A DNA stretch of 64,000 nucleotides from Planctomycetota bacterium (GCA_030836185.1 JAURQH010000104.1:28618-92617); one strand, 5' to 3'; positions 18,415 through 27,713 are shown, numbered from the stretch's first letter. Notes: generated from the sequence alone by a model not told the origin. Numbers and translations: made by a program.

Positions 18415-19223
18415 TTAATTCTCAGAAGATTCTGGCTTACCTTCAGGCCCTTCTTCCAATTGCTTGCGTTCTTCCGATTCCATCTTTTTCTGATTCTCGA
18501 CGGCTTTGTAGTGTTCCCAGTTTCCTTCAGAACCTGTCCGACGATTATCGAGTTTTTCAGGGATGCGGCTTGACCATAGAGCAACAGCGTATCACCAGAA
18601 GACAGCTCGTTATGGCCTCTAGGTGCCCCGATATATGTGCCGTCTGAGCGTTCGATCCCGAGAACCAGAATTCCTTCCTCACTGAGCCGCATTTCCATCA
18701 GTTTACGATTCGCCAACCAGTCATCATCTTGCACGGTCAATTCCCCCACGACATAGTTTCCCGTGAGGTGTAATAGACCCGCGTAATCACGAACTTCAAT
18801 GTCAGTATATTTCCCCAACATGAAAGAAATCAACCGGGAAATCTTTTGATCGAGCCAAGAACTATACGCCAGAAATGAAAGTCCCGCGAGTCCAGACAAC
18901 ATCACTAGGATACGAAACCACGTCTGGTCGGTAACATGATTGGATTCTTCAGTCGGTTCGAGAGAAAGGAAGAGAGACGAAATCACCGTCACGATTCCTG
19001 CGTTACCGAGCAACATCAGCAGCATAATAATCCGTCGACGAATTGGATGTTGCATGATCTGTTCGGATTCTTGGGTCGTAAAACCTGAACCGGTAAATGC
19101 AGAACGCGCCTGAAATCGGGCCAATTCGCGCGAGAGCCCAGTCAGTGTCAACGCCACAGTGGCAACACGCACAATCAGCAAAGAAATCACCACAACGAAT
19201 AATAGAGTAAGGGTGGCAAACAT
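18415..19223 (-). pseudogene. TrkA_C (RCK_C) domain membrane protein, frameshifted near its 3' end
   Basis: Three N-terminal membrane segments (about residues 1-28, 61-87 and 107-127) are followed by an RCK_C/TrkA_C domain (VGELTVQDDDWLANRKLMEMRLSEEGILVLG to DTLLLYGQAASL), the domain that binds nucleotides or c-di-AMP-type ligands in K+ transport proteins. At residue 223 the frame changes: the T5 run at 18553-18557 (A5 on the coding strand) looks one base short. In the +1 frame the protein continues LDNRRTGSEGNWEHYKAVEN and a charged tail to TAA at 18415-18417, a tail I associate with this family. Without the shift, the frame runs into the sulfatase gene and yields basic, low-quality sequence to 18234. 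Either a real mutation or a sequence error. Confidence 0.75.
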
Positions 19224-19306
19224 AGTCGTTGAGTAGGCCTTCGCGGATGTTCAAAGAATGCAAACGCCTATGATAGCAGACTTCAAATAAATCTGCATCA
19301 TCACAC

Positions 19307-20083
19307 TCACGCCGCTTTGCGTTCCCACTTTTGCTTCATCCGCTGAAAGCCACGTATCCAACGATCATAGTCTTCGGTTTTGAGTTCCATGAAATCAGCA
19401 ACTCGTTGGTGAGGCAGTACCAGAAATTTCTCAGATTTGATCGCTTCCAAAGTATCGATGGCAACCTGTTCGGCAGTCACAGCATCATCCGCCAAATATT
19501 GATGAATGGGGTCATCGTGGTCGAGAAATTTTGTGTCGACACCCAGTGGACAAATACAAGAGACATGCAGTCCCGACCGACCGTATTGAACGGCCAGCCA
19601 TTCCGCAAACGCAACATCCGCATGCTTGGTGACAGAATATGAAGCCGAACCAACCTCGGTGAGTACTCCTGCTCCCGAAGCGGTTGTGACAAATGCCCCC
19701 CCACCTCGCTCCAGCATACGTGGTATCAAGTGTTTGGCGGCTGAAACCCGAGACATCACATTCACGTCCCAAATCTGCTGCCACTGATCGTAGGGAGTTT
19801 CAATCCCTCCCTTAAAAGTGATACCGGCATTCGCACAAAAGATATTGATAGGGCCAACTTCGGCTTCGGTTTTGTCGATCAGATGCCGAACATCTTTCTC
19901 TTTGGAAACATCGCAAGCAATGGCGACACCATTGATACTTTCGGCAACATCTTGAGCCGCGTAGAAATCGACATCAGAAACGACGACTTTAGCAGCTCCC
20001 TCACGATCAAACTGCCGGGCAAGTGCTTCTCCGATGCCTCGACCACCGCCCGTGACGACGACGATACAATCCTGAATATCCAT
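19307..20083 (-). CDS. Short-chain dehydrogenase/reductase (SDR)
   Basis: Classical SDR features are complete: T-G-G-G-R-G-I-G nucleotide loop (11-18), NAG (85-87), catalytic S136, and Y149-x3-K153 (SASYSVTKH). Length from the ATG at 20083 is 258 residues, normal for the classical type. The frame stays open to 20155, but the extra residues are basic and untypical. Such enzymes oxidise or reduce alcohol/keto groups with NAD(P); the C-terminal region (about 180-257) that sets substrate choice gives no clear match. No operon partner is evident: flanking genes are 60 nt or more away. Confidence 0.88.
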   Translation of the reverse strand: MDIQDCIVVVTGGGRGIGEALARQFDREGAAKVVVSDVDFYAAQDVAESINGVAIACDVSKEKDVRHLIDKTEAEVGPINIFCANAGITFKGGIETPYDQWQQIWDVNVMSRVSAAKHLIPRMLERGGGAFVTTASGAGVLTEVGSASYSVTKHADVAFAEWLAVQYGRSGLHVSCICPLGVDTKFLDHDDPIHQYLADDAVTAEQVAIDTLEAIKSEKFLVLPHQRVADFMELKTEDYDRWIRGFQRMKQKWERKAA

Positions 20084-20267
20084 GCGAAAGAATCCCAATT
20101 GACGCTGTCTTTTTCGAGTTTGCAAACGACTTTGTGCAAAAAATAACAGATCCACGAAAATGCACCAAGAGCGATCTGCGGAAGAGTTGTGCGAGGAATT
20201 CTTCTTCGTCGATATACACGCGAGCCATCATTCTTGGCTATGTCATGAAATTTTGTGACGATAAGCA

Positions 20268-21176
20268 TCATCTCATGCGAATGGCGGCAACGGAAGCTCC
20301 CAGATGGCTGACGAGATCAACACGCTGAGGAGTCAGATTACGCACAGCAAATTCCAAGCCAGCACCCACTCTTTGACTATTGACAGAGTTCGTAATCTGT
20401 AATTTCAGCACGCCGTTAGAGACGGTCCAGCGTCCTGATGACACCGGGAGATTAAAGAAGATAAAAGAGAACGTGCGAATGCGGGGGACATCACGCGAAG
20501 TCACGAATGTCCCATCCTGTTTCAACCAAATATAAAATGGGCTCACTTGTTGAGGGATCTTCCAGGTTCCGACGAGAGCCAACGCAATCTTGAGGTCAGT
20601 CGGAATGAGATCCTGTTCCTTGATTTCTTTAACACCCCCCTGTTCTGGTTCCTCTTCTTCTGGACTGGCAGGCTTCTCGCGAGGCTTGGCTTGTCGCGGC
20701 TCAGTTTTGGGAGGAGCTTGTGGCCTCGATTTATCACGTTTCAAAACCATCAGAACATCACTGGTCCCCTCTTCAGAGGTGAACTCATCGGGACGAGCCG
20801 TTGCAGAGTCACCCGACATACAAACCGTGAGTTGATCTCCATCAAATTTGAAGATTCCCCAACCGGTCGTTTCGTCATGTAGCATCACATTGAAATAAGG
20901 AGGCGTGCGACGATTATCAACCTTGAATGTTTTCGAGTATTGGCGCCCATCCAGCACGGAATGAAAGATGATGTTGTCACCTTGAATATGAAACTGACCA
21001 CCAGAATGAAGTAACTCCGAAAATTCATCTTGAGGAATCTTAACACCACTATCAATCAATTCGACGACATTCCACGCACCCTGAAAAAGCTCCAGATTCG
21101 CATCCTCTGCCAAAAGGGAGAAGTGAGATACCAGTGAAACCATCACTGTCAGAAGAAGTGTTCTTAATATCGTCAT
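20268..21176 (-). CDS. Secreted TIGR03067 domain protein
   Basis: A signal peptide (to about SLLAEDAN) precedes a TIGR03067-type domain: LFQGAWNVVELIDSG, then IQGDNIIF, then GIFKFDGDQLTVCMSGDSATARPDEF and VLMVLKRD. This is a lipocalin-like domain common in planctomycetes and of unknown function. A Pro/Glu/Lys-rich linker (about 155-190) leads to a second beta-rich domain (ALVGTWKIPQQVSPFYIWLKQDGTFVTS) that also begins with a GTWK motif and may be a diverged second copy of the same fold. It is probably periplasmic. There is no operon partner. Confidence 0.8.
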   Translation of the reverse strand: MTILRTLLLTVMVSLVSHFSLLAEDANLELFQGAWNVVELIDSGVKIPQDEFSELLHSGGQFHIQGDNIIFHSVLDGRQYSKTFKVDNRRTPPYFNVMLHDETTGWGIFKFDGDQLTVCMSGDSATARPDEFTSEEGTSDVLMVLKRDKSRPQAPPKTEPRQAKPREKPASPEEEEPEQGGVKEIKEQDLIPTDLKIALALVGTWKIPQQVSPFYIWLKQDGTFVTSRDVPRIRTFSFIFFNLPVSSGRWTVSNGVLKLQITNSVNSQRVGAGLEFAVRNLTPQRVDLVSHLGASVAAIRMR

Positions 21177-21267
21177 TGCTGTCTCCCCTGTTTGCGGTCA
21201 GTCTCTCTACTAATATTATGAAGCATCATTCAGTCATAGGCAAGAAGAGAGATAAGTCCCTGCCCTT

Positions 21268-22179
21268 CTAAAATTCACCAACAACTTCGTTTCCGTTGCG
21301 TGTCAAGAGTGATCGAAAAACACCAAGATCGATATTTTCGCTAATAAAACGAGCACTTCCGTCGGAAAGTGAAAATTGACAACCACCTTCATGGAGTGAA
21401 GAAAACTGGAACCGTTGCTCGGTATTGTTCGAGCAACCCGTGGCAGGAAGATTAAAACCCGCTTGCGCACATCCGGCATCCGCTTGCCACCAGCGAAGAA
21501 CTCCTCGAGCAAACCCCTGCCCTCCTCCTCCGCCGCCGCCACCCGAACCACCTCCGCCGCCACCCGAACCACCCGAACTGGAATTCATAGCACCGCGTGC
21601 CCATCCACCGATCTCAAAACGAATCTCACCAGTGCTGATCGTGTTTGAGGTTCCGTCGGTCACATCCCGGAAAGAGTTCGATGACAACGGATACATTAAA
21701 CCATCATCGTTCCCGGGCTGAGTTCCCGCGTTTGCGGCATAATGACTCGGCCCATACGCATCGTCGATGACCGAATCATCCTGCGATGCGCACAGATAAA
21801 CGGGAATTTTTTCGCGAATTAGCTCTGCATTTACGATATCACTAAACCGAACATCAAAATTGTATTGCTGATAAATCGGAGCCTGATCAACATACGGCAA
21901 AATCATGGACTGCCAGGTATGTAAATGATCGGGTGAATTGTTAGCGCCACTGGTTCCCATCACGCCCATCGGAAAAACGCGATGAGTCGACTGATAGTTG
22001 TGTAAGGCCAAACTGATTTGTTTCAGATTATTTTTACAAGCTGCTCGACGGGCCGCTTCCCGAGCTTGTTGAACAGCAGGAAGTAAGAGTGCCACCAACA
22101 CGGCAATAATGGCAATAACGACCAACAGTTCGATCAATGTGAAGCCGCGTAATCGTCTTTCGAATAAAGAAGGAAACAC
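21268..22179 (-). CDS. DUF1559 pilin-like protein with Gly-rich insert
   Basis: The N-terminus carries a type IV pilin/type II pseudopilin leader, with cleavage expected between G12 and F13 (RRLRG / [16 protein letters not shown]). The DUF1559 domain follows ([26 protein letters not shown]), with a C-terminal [19 protein letters not shown] that is typical. These proteins are greatly expanded in planctomycetes and are thought to be surface or secretion-system pseudopilins. Residues about 200-222 are an almost pure Gly/Ser run encoded by repeated GGN codons, longer than I expect at this site and probably a flexible loop that varies between strains. Confidence 0.9.
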   Translation of the reverse strand: MFPSLFERRLRGFTLIELLVVIAIIAVLVALLLPAVQQAREAARRAACKNNLKQISLALHNYQSTHRVFPMGVMGTSGANNSPDHLHTWQSMILPYVDQAPIYQQYNFDVRFSDIVNAELIREKIPVYLCASQDDSVIDDAYGPSHYAANAGTQPGNDDGLMYPLSSNSFRDVTDGTSNTISTGEIRFEIGGWARGAMNSSSGGSGGGGGGSGGGGGGGGQGFARGVLRWWQADAGCAQAGFNLPATGCSNNTEQRFQFSSLHEGGCQFSLSDGSARFISENIDLGVFRSLLTRNGNEVVGEF

Positions 22180-22195
22180 ACCTTAATCCTTATCT

Positions 22196-22882
22196 TTATG
22201 GTAATTTCAAAGCCCGGTATCCGTGGGTAGTTTCCTCAACAAAGAGGACATTCTGTCCATTTCGCTTATTCGGTCGTAACTTCTTGTGAAGTGTGACAAA
22301 ACCAGAGTGGATTTCCTTCTCGCCGCACATCACCGTCACGTTTTTGTCACGAATCGCATCAACCGATTGTTCACCTTCGATCTGATGGCTCCAACCATCG
22401 AGATAAATAACGCGACCATCGTTCTCGGTCGCCGCCAAACCAATTGCCGCCAAGGCCCCTATGATACCATCATTTGTACCACCAAGACCTTCCAGTTTAA
22501 TGGAGCCACCTTTTGCCAGTTGCCGGACCTTTTCCTGAGTGCAGAGTTCTGATTGACAATCATATCCAAATCGCATCACCGATTCGTCAACGCCTGTGGC
22601 GACTGCCAATCCAGGATCACTTCCCGGAATAAACTCTCGCAACATGCGACAACGAAATTCATCAAAGAGATTGTCGGCTGATTGATGACGAAGCGGAGAA
22701 AACAACAATGACGCAGAACTATTTTTAGAGGTGAAAGGGACGCGTTCATCTTCGAAGAGCTGATGCCTCAGAACTTGATGGCATTTCCAGTGATCACGAA
22801 GTTCTTCGACGATCATCAATGCAAGTTTGTTAGTTCCTCGCGAGTCAATCGTATCCGTGTCGTCGATGCCGACGTAAAACAT
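22196..22882 (-). CDS. TiaS-like agmatine-binding/ferredoxin-fold domain protein
   Basis: The start FYVGIDDTDTIDSRGTNKLAL resembles the GIDDTDS start of archaeal TiaS, the tRNA-Ile2 agmatidine synthetase. LGGTNDGIIGALAAIGLAAT matches its later G-x-IGALAA block. The protein is only 228 residues and lacks the OB-fold and zinc-ribbon parts of TiaS. Bacteria normally use TilS for this tRNA, so the role is probably different, perhaps binding or phosphorylating a small amine or nucleotide. ATG 22882 is preferred over GTG 22885 because AGGAG lies 8 nt before it. The ATG overlaps the TGA of the upstream membrane gene, so translation is coupled and the two proteins probably work together. Confidence 0.7.
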   Translation of the reverse strand: MFYVGIDDTDTIDSRGTNKLALMIVEELRDHWKCHQVLRHQLFEDERVPFTSKNSSASLLFSPLRHQSADNLFDEFRCRMLREFIPGSDPGLAVATGVDESVMRFGYDCQSELCTQEKVRQLAKGGSIKLEGLGGTNDGIIGALAAIGLAATENDGRVIYLDGWSHQIEGEQSVDAIRDKNVTVMCGEKEIHSGFVTLHKKLRPNKRNGQNVLFVEETTHGYRALKLP

Positions 22883-23502
22883 CACTCCCGCTCCTGTTCA
22901 TTCGACTGATAACGGAAGAAAGCCATCCCGCACATTAAACCGGCGAGTATTCCACAGACTGCATAGGTGATGATGGCAGTGGAAAACCACATTGAAAACA
23001 ATTGATTAAGGCCGATATCTTTCCCCATCCACTTGAATGTTCCTCGCACCAGGAATGCAACCGAGTTGGCTGCCAGACCTGATAACGCCAGCACCCACCA
23101 TTCTGAAATGTGCCCCTTTAAAAGTCGATGGAGGAGATCGAGCACGGGACCAAAAACAATCAAGCTGGTAAACGCACCAATACCGAGTCCATCAACTCCG
23201 GGAACCAATGCCCGAAAAAGCAACCCGCTCAGAAGAGCAGAAGTCCCCATCAAAGTCCCCGCGTACATTCGAGGTGCCAATGCGAGCCCAACGGACATTG
23301 GTAGAACAGCCTTCAGAATAGCGTGCCCCGGGATCGAAAGATGTAGACTCACAAAGGTCGACATCGCAGCAGCGGTCACTCCGGCCCCGACCAGAATAAA
23401 CAGTTCACTTATGCTAACTGCCGTATCTAGTCGAGTTGTAGAGAGTCGTGAACTTCTGCGAGAAAGTGTTTCAGTATTCATGCCTCGATCATAACCAACC
23501 AT
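22882..23502 (-). CDS. Polytopic membrane protein, coupled to the TiaS-like gene
   Basis: After a basic, Ser/Arg-rich N-terminus, about six hydrophobic segments are seen: ELFILVGAGVTAAAMSTFVSL, ILKAVLPMSVGLALAPRMYAG, a Leu/Ala-rich pair around GTSALLSGLLF and AFTSLIVFGPVLDLL, WVLALSGLAANSVAFL, and AIITYAVCGILAGLMCGMAF. Size and layout (206 residues) resemble ECF-transporter S components or CbiM-like proteins, but I cannot name a family. A second ATG at 23481 would give a shorter N-terminus and cannot be excluded. Its stop overlaps the start of the TiaS-like gene. An amine, metal or vitamin transporter is possible, as inference. Confidence 0.7.
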   Translation of the reverse strand: MVGYDRGMNTETLSRRSSRLSTTRLDTAVSISELFILVGAGVTAAAMSTFVSLHLSIPGHAILKAVLPMSVGLALAPRMYAGTLMGTSALLSGLLFRALVPGVDGLGIGAFTSLIVFGPVLDLLHRLLKGHISEWWVLALSGLAANSVAFLVRGTFKWMGKDIGLNQLFSMWFSTAIITYAVCGILAGLMCGMAFFRYQSNEQERE

Positions 23503-23625
23503 TTCTTACCGGTAAATGAAGTACCCTCATGTAAAAACCGGTCCCGTTATTTGTGAACTTACCGGGTCGATCAGTTGTCTGGCTACCTAGCAGGTAACGG
23601 GAGAGAGTGATAAGATGTTCGTCAT

Positions 23626-23711
<86 letters not shown>

Positions 23712-23721
23712 CTCGTTTGAA

Positions 23722-23775
23722 GAATGGCCCGCAGACACTGTAAAAACAGTTGTTTGCGGGCCATTCTCGCTTTTT
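23722..23775 (+). terminator. Rho-independent terminator of tRNA-Ser
   Basis: A 12-bp perfect stem (23722-23733 with 23755-23766) contains an inner 5-bp hairpin (23737-23741 with 23746-23750), and is followed by TCGC and five T residues (23771-23775). It begins 12 nt after the tRNA and most likely ends its transcript. Confidence 0.82.
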
Positions 23776-23966
23776 GGGGGACCACTTGTCCCGGATTTGT
23801 CCCGGTCGGGATTTTCACCTGCCATGCACATACCCTCGAAACTGCCAAGCAACAATGGCAGTATGATGAGCAGTTTCGTAAGGACCATCTTGCTAAATTC
23901 AGGCTGTGAGATCTGAAAATTGAAAAACATGATTAACATTCCTTGTCGTTAGAGATAAAGGGATTT

Positions 23967-24425
23967 TCCAGGTTCGATCCGGCCCCGGCGAAATCCCTTC
24001 TTCTTTAAGAATGTTTCGCACTGTCTGGCGGCTGATCTTCTTGATCCCCATCTTGCGAAGTTCACCGATGATGCGCGTGTATCCGAAACCGGTTGTCTGG
24101 GCGATGTGGATGACCAGTTCTCGCAACTCTCTGGGTTTACGTTGTCCACCTTTCGGATTGGGTGTGGGGTTCTTATTCTGCTGATCCCACATCCAGCGAT
24201 AGTAGGTCTTCGGACTGACGATGGTGATCAGTTCCTCGACGGCTCGACCCAGAACCTGGCCAAACTTGAGTAATCGTCCCGTTCTTCTGGCTTGGTGTGG
24301 ACCTGTCCCTTCACTCGCGAACGGAGGATTTTGTTTTCCTCTTTCAGAAACTGGACATACTTGGCGAGTTCCCGATCAGTAGCAGAAGCGATGAGAGCCA
24401 GCAGTGGGTGGAAAATCCTGGTCAT
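23967..24425 (-). pseudogene. IS-type transposase, N-terminal half only, frameshifted
   Basis: The frame starts MTRIFHPLLALIASATDRELAKYVQFLKEENKILRSR, the start of a planctomycete integrase-core transposase with a coiled-coil segment. About base 24278 one base appears to be missing; in the next frame the protein continues RLLKFGQVLGRAVEELITIV and SPKTYYRWMWDQQNKNP, then the HTH_21-type DNA-binding part (GFGYTRIIGELRKMGIKKISRQTVRNILKEEG). The match ends at GPDRTW near 23967, before the DDE catalytic domain, which is absent on this strand. The fragment cannot encode an active enzyme. Confidence 0.8.
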
Positions 24426-24736
24426 TTCGGTAGATTGCTATTCTGTAATTTGGAGCGGTGTTTCACATTCGTTGTACAGGGCTAAGTCCCTGTTTGGAGG
24501 TGAAACGGCCGTTCAAAATCCGGCTCATTTAGAAGCCACTTTTGAGACCCGGAAGAACCGTTACAGGGTGACCAGATTCGCTGAGATTGGCTGACTTGCT
24601 GCCTTCGGTTTCTGGCCCGAAGCAGCGTCTCTGTACAAAGCGAAAGTGGGTACACTTTCGAAAACCGTACCCACTTTTGAGGTTCACTCGGCTATTACAG
24701 TCTCAACTGGCTGTTAGAGAACTCTATAAAAACAGC
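24426..24736 (+). other. Gene-free spacer between two transposase fragments, with an inverted repeat
   Basis: I see no convincing gene here. An 11-bp perfect inverted repeat (24643-24653 with 24667-24677) with a 13-nt loop is the only structure. It is not followed by a clean T run, so it could be a remnant of a transposon end or a transcript hairpin. The neighbouring fragments suggest this is debris between two insertion events. Confidence 0.45.
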
Positions 24737-25427
24737 TATCCGAAGGGTATCCGGAACCTATCCGAAAGACGTCATAGCTCTACGGAACCGAAGGATCGGA
24801 CCTGCTCCCAAACGAAGTCAGCGAACGTGGGATGAGTTCCTCTCGTCTCATGCCGAGACTTTGTGGGCGTGTGATTTTTTCAGTGTCAAAACAATGACTC
24901 GAAAAGGGAACGTCGACTTGTATGTGCTGGTGTTTCTGCATGTCAACTCACGTCGGTTGATTGCTTCACCGGCCACTCAGCATCCTGATTCGGCCTGGGT
25001 GACCGAACAGGCCAAGGCGTTTCGCAGGCAACTGCCCGGCGATGAACAACAGACGTTCCAACTCATCCATGACCGGGACACCAAGTTCTCGGCCGAGTTT
25101 CGTAAGACACTGAAACAAGACAATGTGAAGCTAATCAAACTACCGGTTCGTTCTCCCAATCTCAATGCGCGCTGTGAACGGGTCATTCAGACCATCAAGC
25201 ACGAATGCTTGAACCACTTCCTGATCTTTGGACACAAGCATCTCGATTATCTGCTGTCCCGGTTTTTTGAGCACTACAATAATCGCAGGGCTCATAGTTC
25301 GCTCAAATTCATGCCGCCCATTGGTGGTGACCCACCCTCTGAAAACCATGACATCAATGTTAATGAGATCGTCTGTCGTACAGACTTGGGCGATGTGATC
25401 AAGTCGTACGAACGACGGGCCGCGTAA
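24737..25427 (+). pseudogene. IS-type transposase, DDE integrase-core half, N-terminus degraded
   Basis: The C-terminal catalytic part is well kept from TWDEFLSSHAETLWACDFFSVKT onward. The DDE triad is present: Asp in WACDFF, Asp in LIHDRDTKF, and Glu in NLNARCERVIQTIKHE. The end, CRTDLGDVIKSYERRAA, is the normal C-terminus. The helix-turn-helix part upstream is decayed: RRHSST at about 24767-24784 and ALRNRRIGPAPKRSQ from 24777 lie in different frames. No start codon gives a full-length protein. The remnant lies opposite in orientation to the fragment at 23967-24425 and overlaps it in the protein (both include an RTW junction), so two different copies are involved. Confidence 0.8.
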
Positions 25428-25698
25428 CGTCTCTCTGTGCGTCAATCTCCCAGATCACTGCGATGAAGGTGTGTATTGACCGCGACTATTCGCACACGAA
25501 ACCATCGTTTTGAGTCAATTTCGGATGCTCCGAATTGTGCCTGTGCACTCTAAAAGTCGGTTCTGGTTGTCAAAGATCAGTTTTGATAACGACTTAACGC
25601 CATTAGGTCTTTTTAGCCCCCGCGCGTCTCTTCAGTCCTGTCAGAATTGTTTGGGGATTTTACGTAGATTTGAGAGCATCAGAAACAAACGATGAACG

Positions 25699-26862
25699 TC
25701 ACTTGAATTGCTGTCGGTATTGGCCCGGAGTTAGTTTTGTCGAGCGTCGAAACACCGTTGCCAAATATTGCACAGAACCAAATCCCGTCTGAGTTGCAAT
25801 TTCGGAGAGTGTGTCATTTGTTGTTTTCAATAACTCCTGTGTTCGCTCCAAACGAAAGCGTTCAATTTCGTCGTGCACAGTGCGACCGAGAGTGACTCGA
25901 AAACGGTTGTCAAGAGTCGAGCGTGAGACATCCATTTCCTTGAGTACGTCCGAAACGCGCACTCCCGATTCAAGCTGCAAGCGTATATATTCGACAGCGC
26001 GCGCAACAAGTTTATCAGTAATGGCAATCGTGTTGGTTGACTCCCGAACGTCAATGCCAATCGGGGGTACAATTTGACGACGTCTCGAGTTCGAAATTCG
26101 CCGCCCGGAAATTAAGTCGTCGAGCAGTCGAGCCGCTTCATATCCAATCGTATTGGTTCCCAACACGATGCTGGACAATGTGGGGTACGCCAGTTCGCAT
26201 ATCATTTCATCATTATCAACGCCAAGAATGGCAACGTCCGCAGGGATGCGTAACCCTAATCGACGACATGCTTCCTGAACATGCCTGGCACGGGCATCGT
26301 TACAGGCAAACAATCCAATCGGCAATCGTAATGTGGAAAGCCAGTTACAAAGACCTTTCTGAACGGCTTCCCACTGTTGCGCACTTGAGTGTCTTCCAAA
26401 ATACGTCGAACAGTCAAAGCCTCGTTCGTTCACCGCCTCCTGAAAGCAGACCCCTCGCATTCGTGACCAAGGATTGAAAGGCGTCTGTCGAATTCCGCAG
26501 TACGCAAAATTTGTGAATCCTTGATCCAGAAAGTGTTGTGCAGCCAATTTAGCAACCGCCGGATTGTCTGTGGTGACGTAGGGTGTATCGTGAGTCCATG
26601 CCTTATCAAAAATAGCTCCACCGATATTTACCACAGGAAACTTCAGTCCTCTCACCGCTTCAAACACCTGTTGATCGTCAAGATCAGCAATCAACCCCTG
26701 TCCACGCCAACGCTTTAAGTTAGGGATTTTCGCCAGCGGCTCGTCTTCAACATAGAGCCGCCATTTGCGATGCGTTCGCGTAAAGCGAGCGATCCCCGTG
26801 ACAACCTTACGGTCGTACGGCTTGTTGATGTTCAAGATCAGTGCAATTTCTTGTTGCGACAT
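25699..26862 (-). CDS. XylR-type AraC family regulator with periplasmic-binding-protein-like sensor domain
   Basis: The N-terminal two thirds are a LacI/XylR-like sugar-sensing domain (ALILNINKPYDRKVVTGIARF, HFLDQGFTNFAYCG, GLFACNDARARHVQEACRRLGLRIPADVAILGVDNDEM). The C-terminal 100 residues are an AraC double helix-turn-helix (VSDVLKEMDVSRSTLDNRF and LSEIATQTGFGSVQYLATVFRRSTKLTPGQYRQQF). Such proteins activate genes for pentose or other sugar use. The frame opens at 26928, but ATG 26862 is preferred because the family usually begins there and the longer form would cover a likely operator. It is divergent from the DUF1080 genes at 27006, which are its probable targets. Confidence 0.9.
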   Translation of the reverse strand: MSQQEIALILNINKPYDRKVVTGIARFTRTHRKWRLYVEDEPLAKIPNLKRWRGQGLIADLDDQQVFEAVRGLKFPVVNIGGAIFDKAWTHDTPYVTTDNPAVAKLAAQHFLDQGFTNFAYCGIRQTPFNPWSRMRGVCFQEAVNERGFDCSTYFGRHSSAQQWEAVQKGLCNWLSTLRLPIGLFACNDARARHVQEACRRLGLRIPADVAILGVDNDEMICELAYPTLSSIVLGTNTIGYEAARLLDDLISGRRISNSRRRQIVPPIGIDVRESTNTIAITDKLVARAVEYIRLQLESGVRVSDVLKEMDVSRSTLDNRFRVTLGRTVHDEIERFRLERTQELLKTTNDTLSEIATQTGFGSVQYLATVFRRSTKLTPGQYRQQFK

Positions 26863-26921
26863 ATCGAATCCAATGATGACCATGCAGTTCATCGAAGTGT
26901 GTAATGATTTATTATAAGGAA

Positions 26922-26945
26922 TTTGCAATATCGCACCATTGCGAA
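26922..26945 (+). promoter_or_regulatory. Candidate operator between the XylR-like and DUF1080 genes
   Basis: Two imperfect inverted arms (26922-26931 and 26936-26945, 7 of 10 positions matching) lie midway between the divergent starts. The core GCAATATCGCACCAT (26925-26939) matches 12 of 15 positions of the element at 51243-51257 and resembles those at 44489 and 59531. Confidence 0.4.
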
Positions 26946-27005
26946 TTCAGTTGCTGCTCGCAAAAATTGTAAGTTCGTCAACATCTCTTTTTTGAAAGAT
27001 CGCAA

Positions 27006-27629
27006 ATGTCGATTCGCAACATCACCCTCAATTTTTCTCTACTCCTGATATGTTTTGTTGGAGCAGACATTTCTGCAGAAGATAACGCCAAATGGAAATC
27101 ATTGTTTGACGGCAAGACCATGAATGGTTGGGAAAAAGTCGGTAATGAAAATAGTGTTTGGAGTGTGAAAGATGGGGCGCTTTCCGGGTCTGGACCAGCT
27201 TCGATGTTGGTCAACACATCAGGTTCGTACAAAAACTTCAAATATCGAGCAGAGATCAAAATCAGCGACGGCGGTAATTCAGGACTTTATTTCCGCACAA
27301 CACGCAAACCGGGCTTCAGTGATGGTTACGAAGCTCAAATCGACAGCACTCACACCGATCCGATCCGCACCGGGTCACTCTATGGCATGTGTCACGTCTA
27401 CCAACAACACGTCAAACCTGACACCTGGTTCACTTATGAAATTGAAGTCCGCGATGACATTTGGCGCGGGCGCAAAATGACCCGCATCAAAGTGACCATC
27501 AATAACAACGAACTGTATGAGTATCTCGACTTTGAAAAGACATTCAAAGAAGGTCATTTTGCTTTCCAGCATCACGACCCCGGCAGCATCGTTCATATCC
27601 GTAAAGTTGAAGTCCTGCCACTCCCCTAG
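27006..27629 (+). CDS. DUF1080 domain protein (3-keto-disaccharide hydrolase-like)
   Basis: A signal peptide (to about GADISAED) is followed by one complete DUF1080 domain: WKSLFDGKTMNGWE at the start, GGNSGLYF in the centre, TGSLYGMCH, and FAFQHHDPGSIVHIRKVEV at the end. It is 207 residues, the usual single-domain length, and close in layout to the protein at 4789-5424. It should act outside the cytoplasm on a sugar or glycoside, in line with the divergent sugar-sensing regulator. A two-domain relative follows 84 nt downstream. Confidence 0.9.
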   Translation: MSIRNITLNFSLLLICFVGADISAEDNAKWKSLFDGKTMNGWEKVGNENSVWSVKDGALSGSGPASMLVNTSGSYKNFKYRAEIKISDGGNSGLYFRTTRKPGFSDGYEAQIDSTHTDPIRTGSLYGMCHVYQQHVKPDTWFTYEIEVRDDIWRGRKMTRIKVTINNNELYEYLDFEKTFKEGHFAFQHHDPGSIVHIRKVEVLPLP

Positions 27630-27713
27630 ACGTTACGTAGCTGAGTGAGATGAATGCTCACTCAGCCTGTTGCAAATCTCATCACAATCGCTCATTATTT
27701 GGCGGCGATTCTC

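Larger units (their letters stand above)
23967..25427. mobile_element. Composite of two inactive IS remnants beside tRNA-Ser
   Basis: Two partial transposase genes of related type lie head-to-head (N-terminal half on the minus strand, catalytic half on the plus strand). Terminal inverted repeats and target duplications could not be identified. The block lies 256 nt past tRNA-Ser, a common integration hot spot. Confidence 0.6.

Noticed and set aside
21425..21721. A plus-strand Pro-rich frame opposite the DUF1559 gene
   Set aside because: It is the complement of the Gly-rich tract in a clearly coding minus-strand gene.
23967..25427. A simple inversion of half of one transposase gene
   Set aside because: The two halves overlap in protein coordinates with different sequence, so a single inversion does not explain them.
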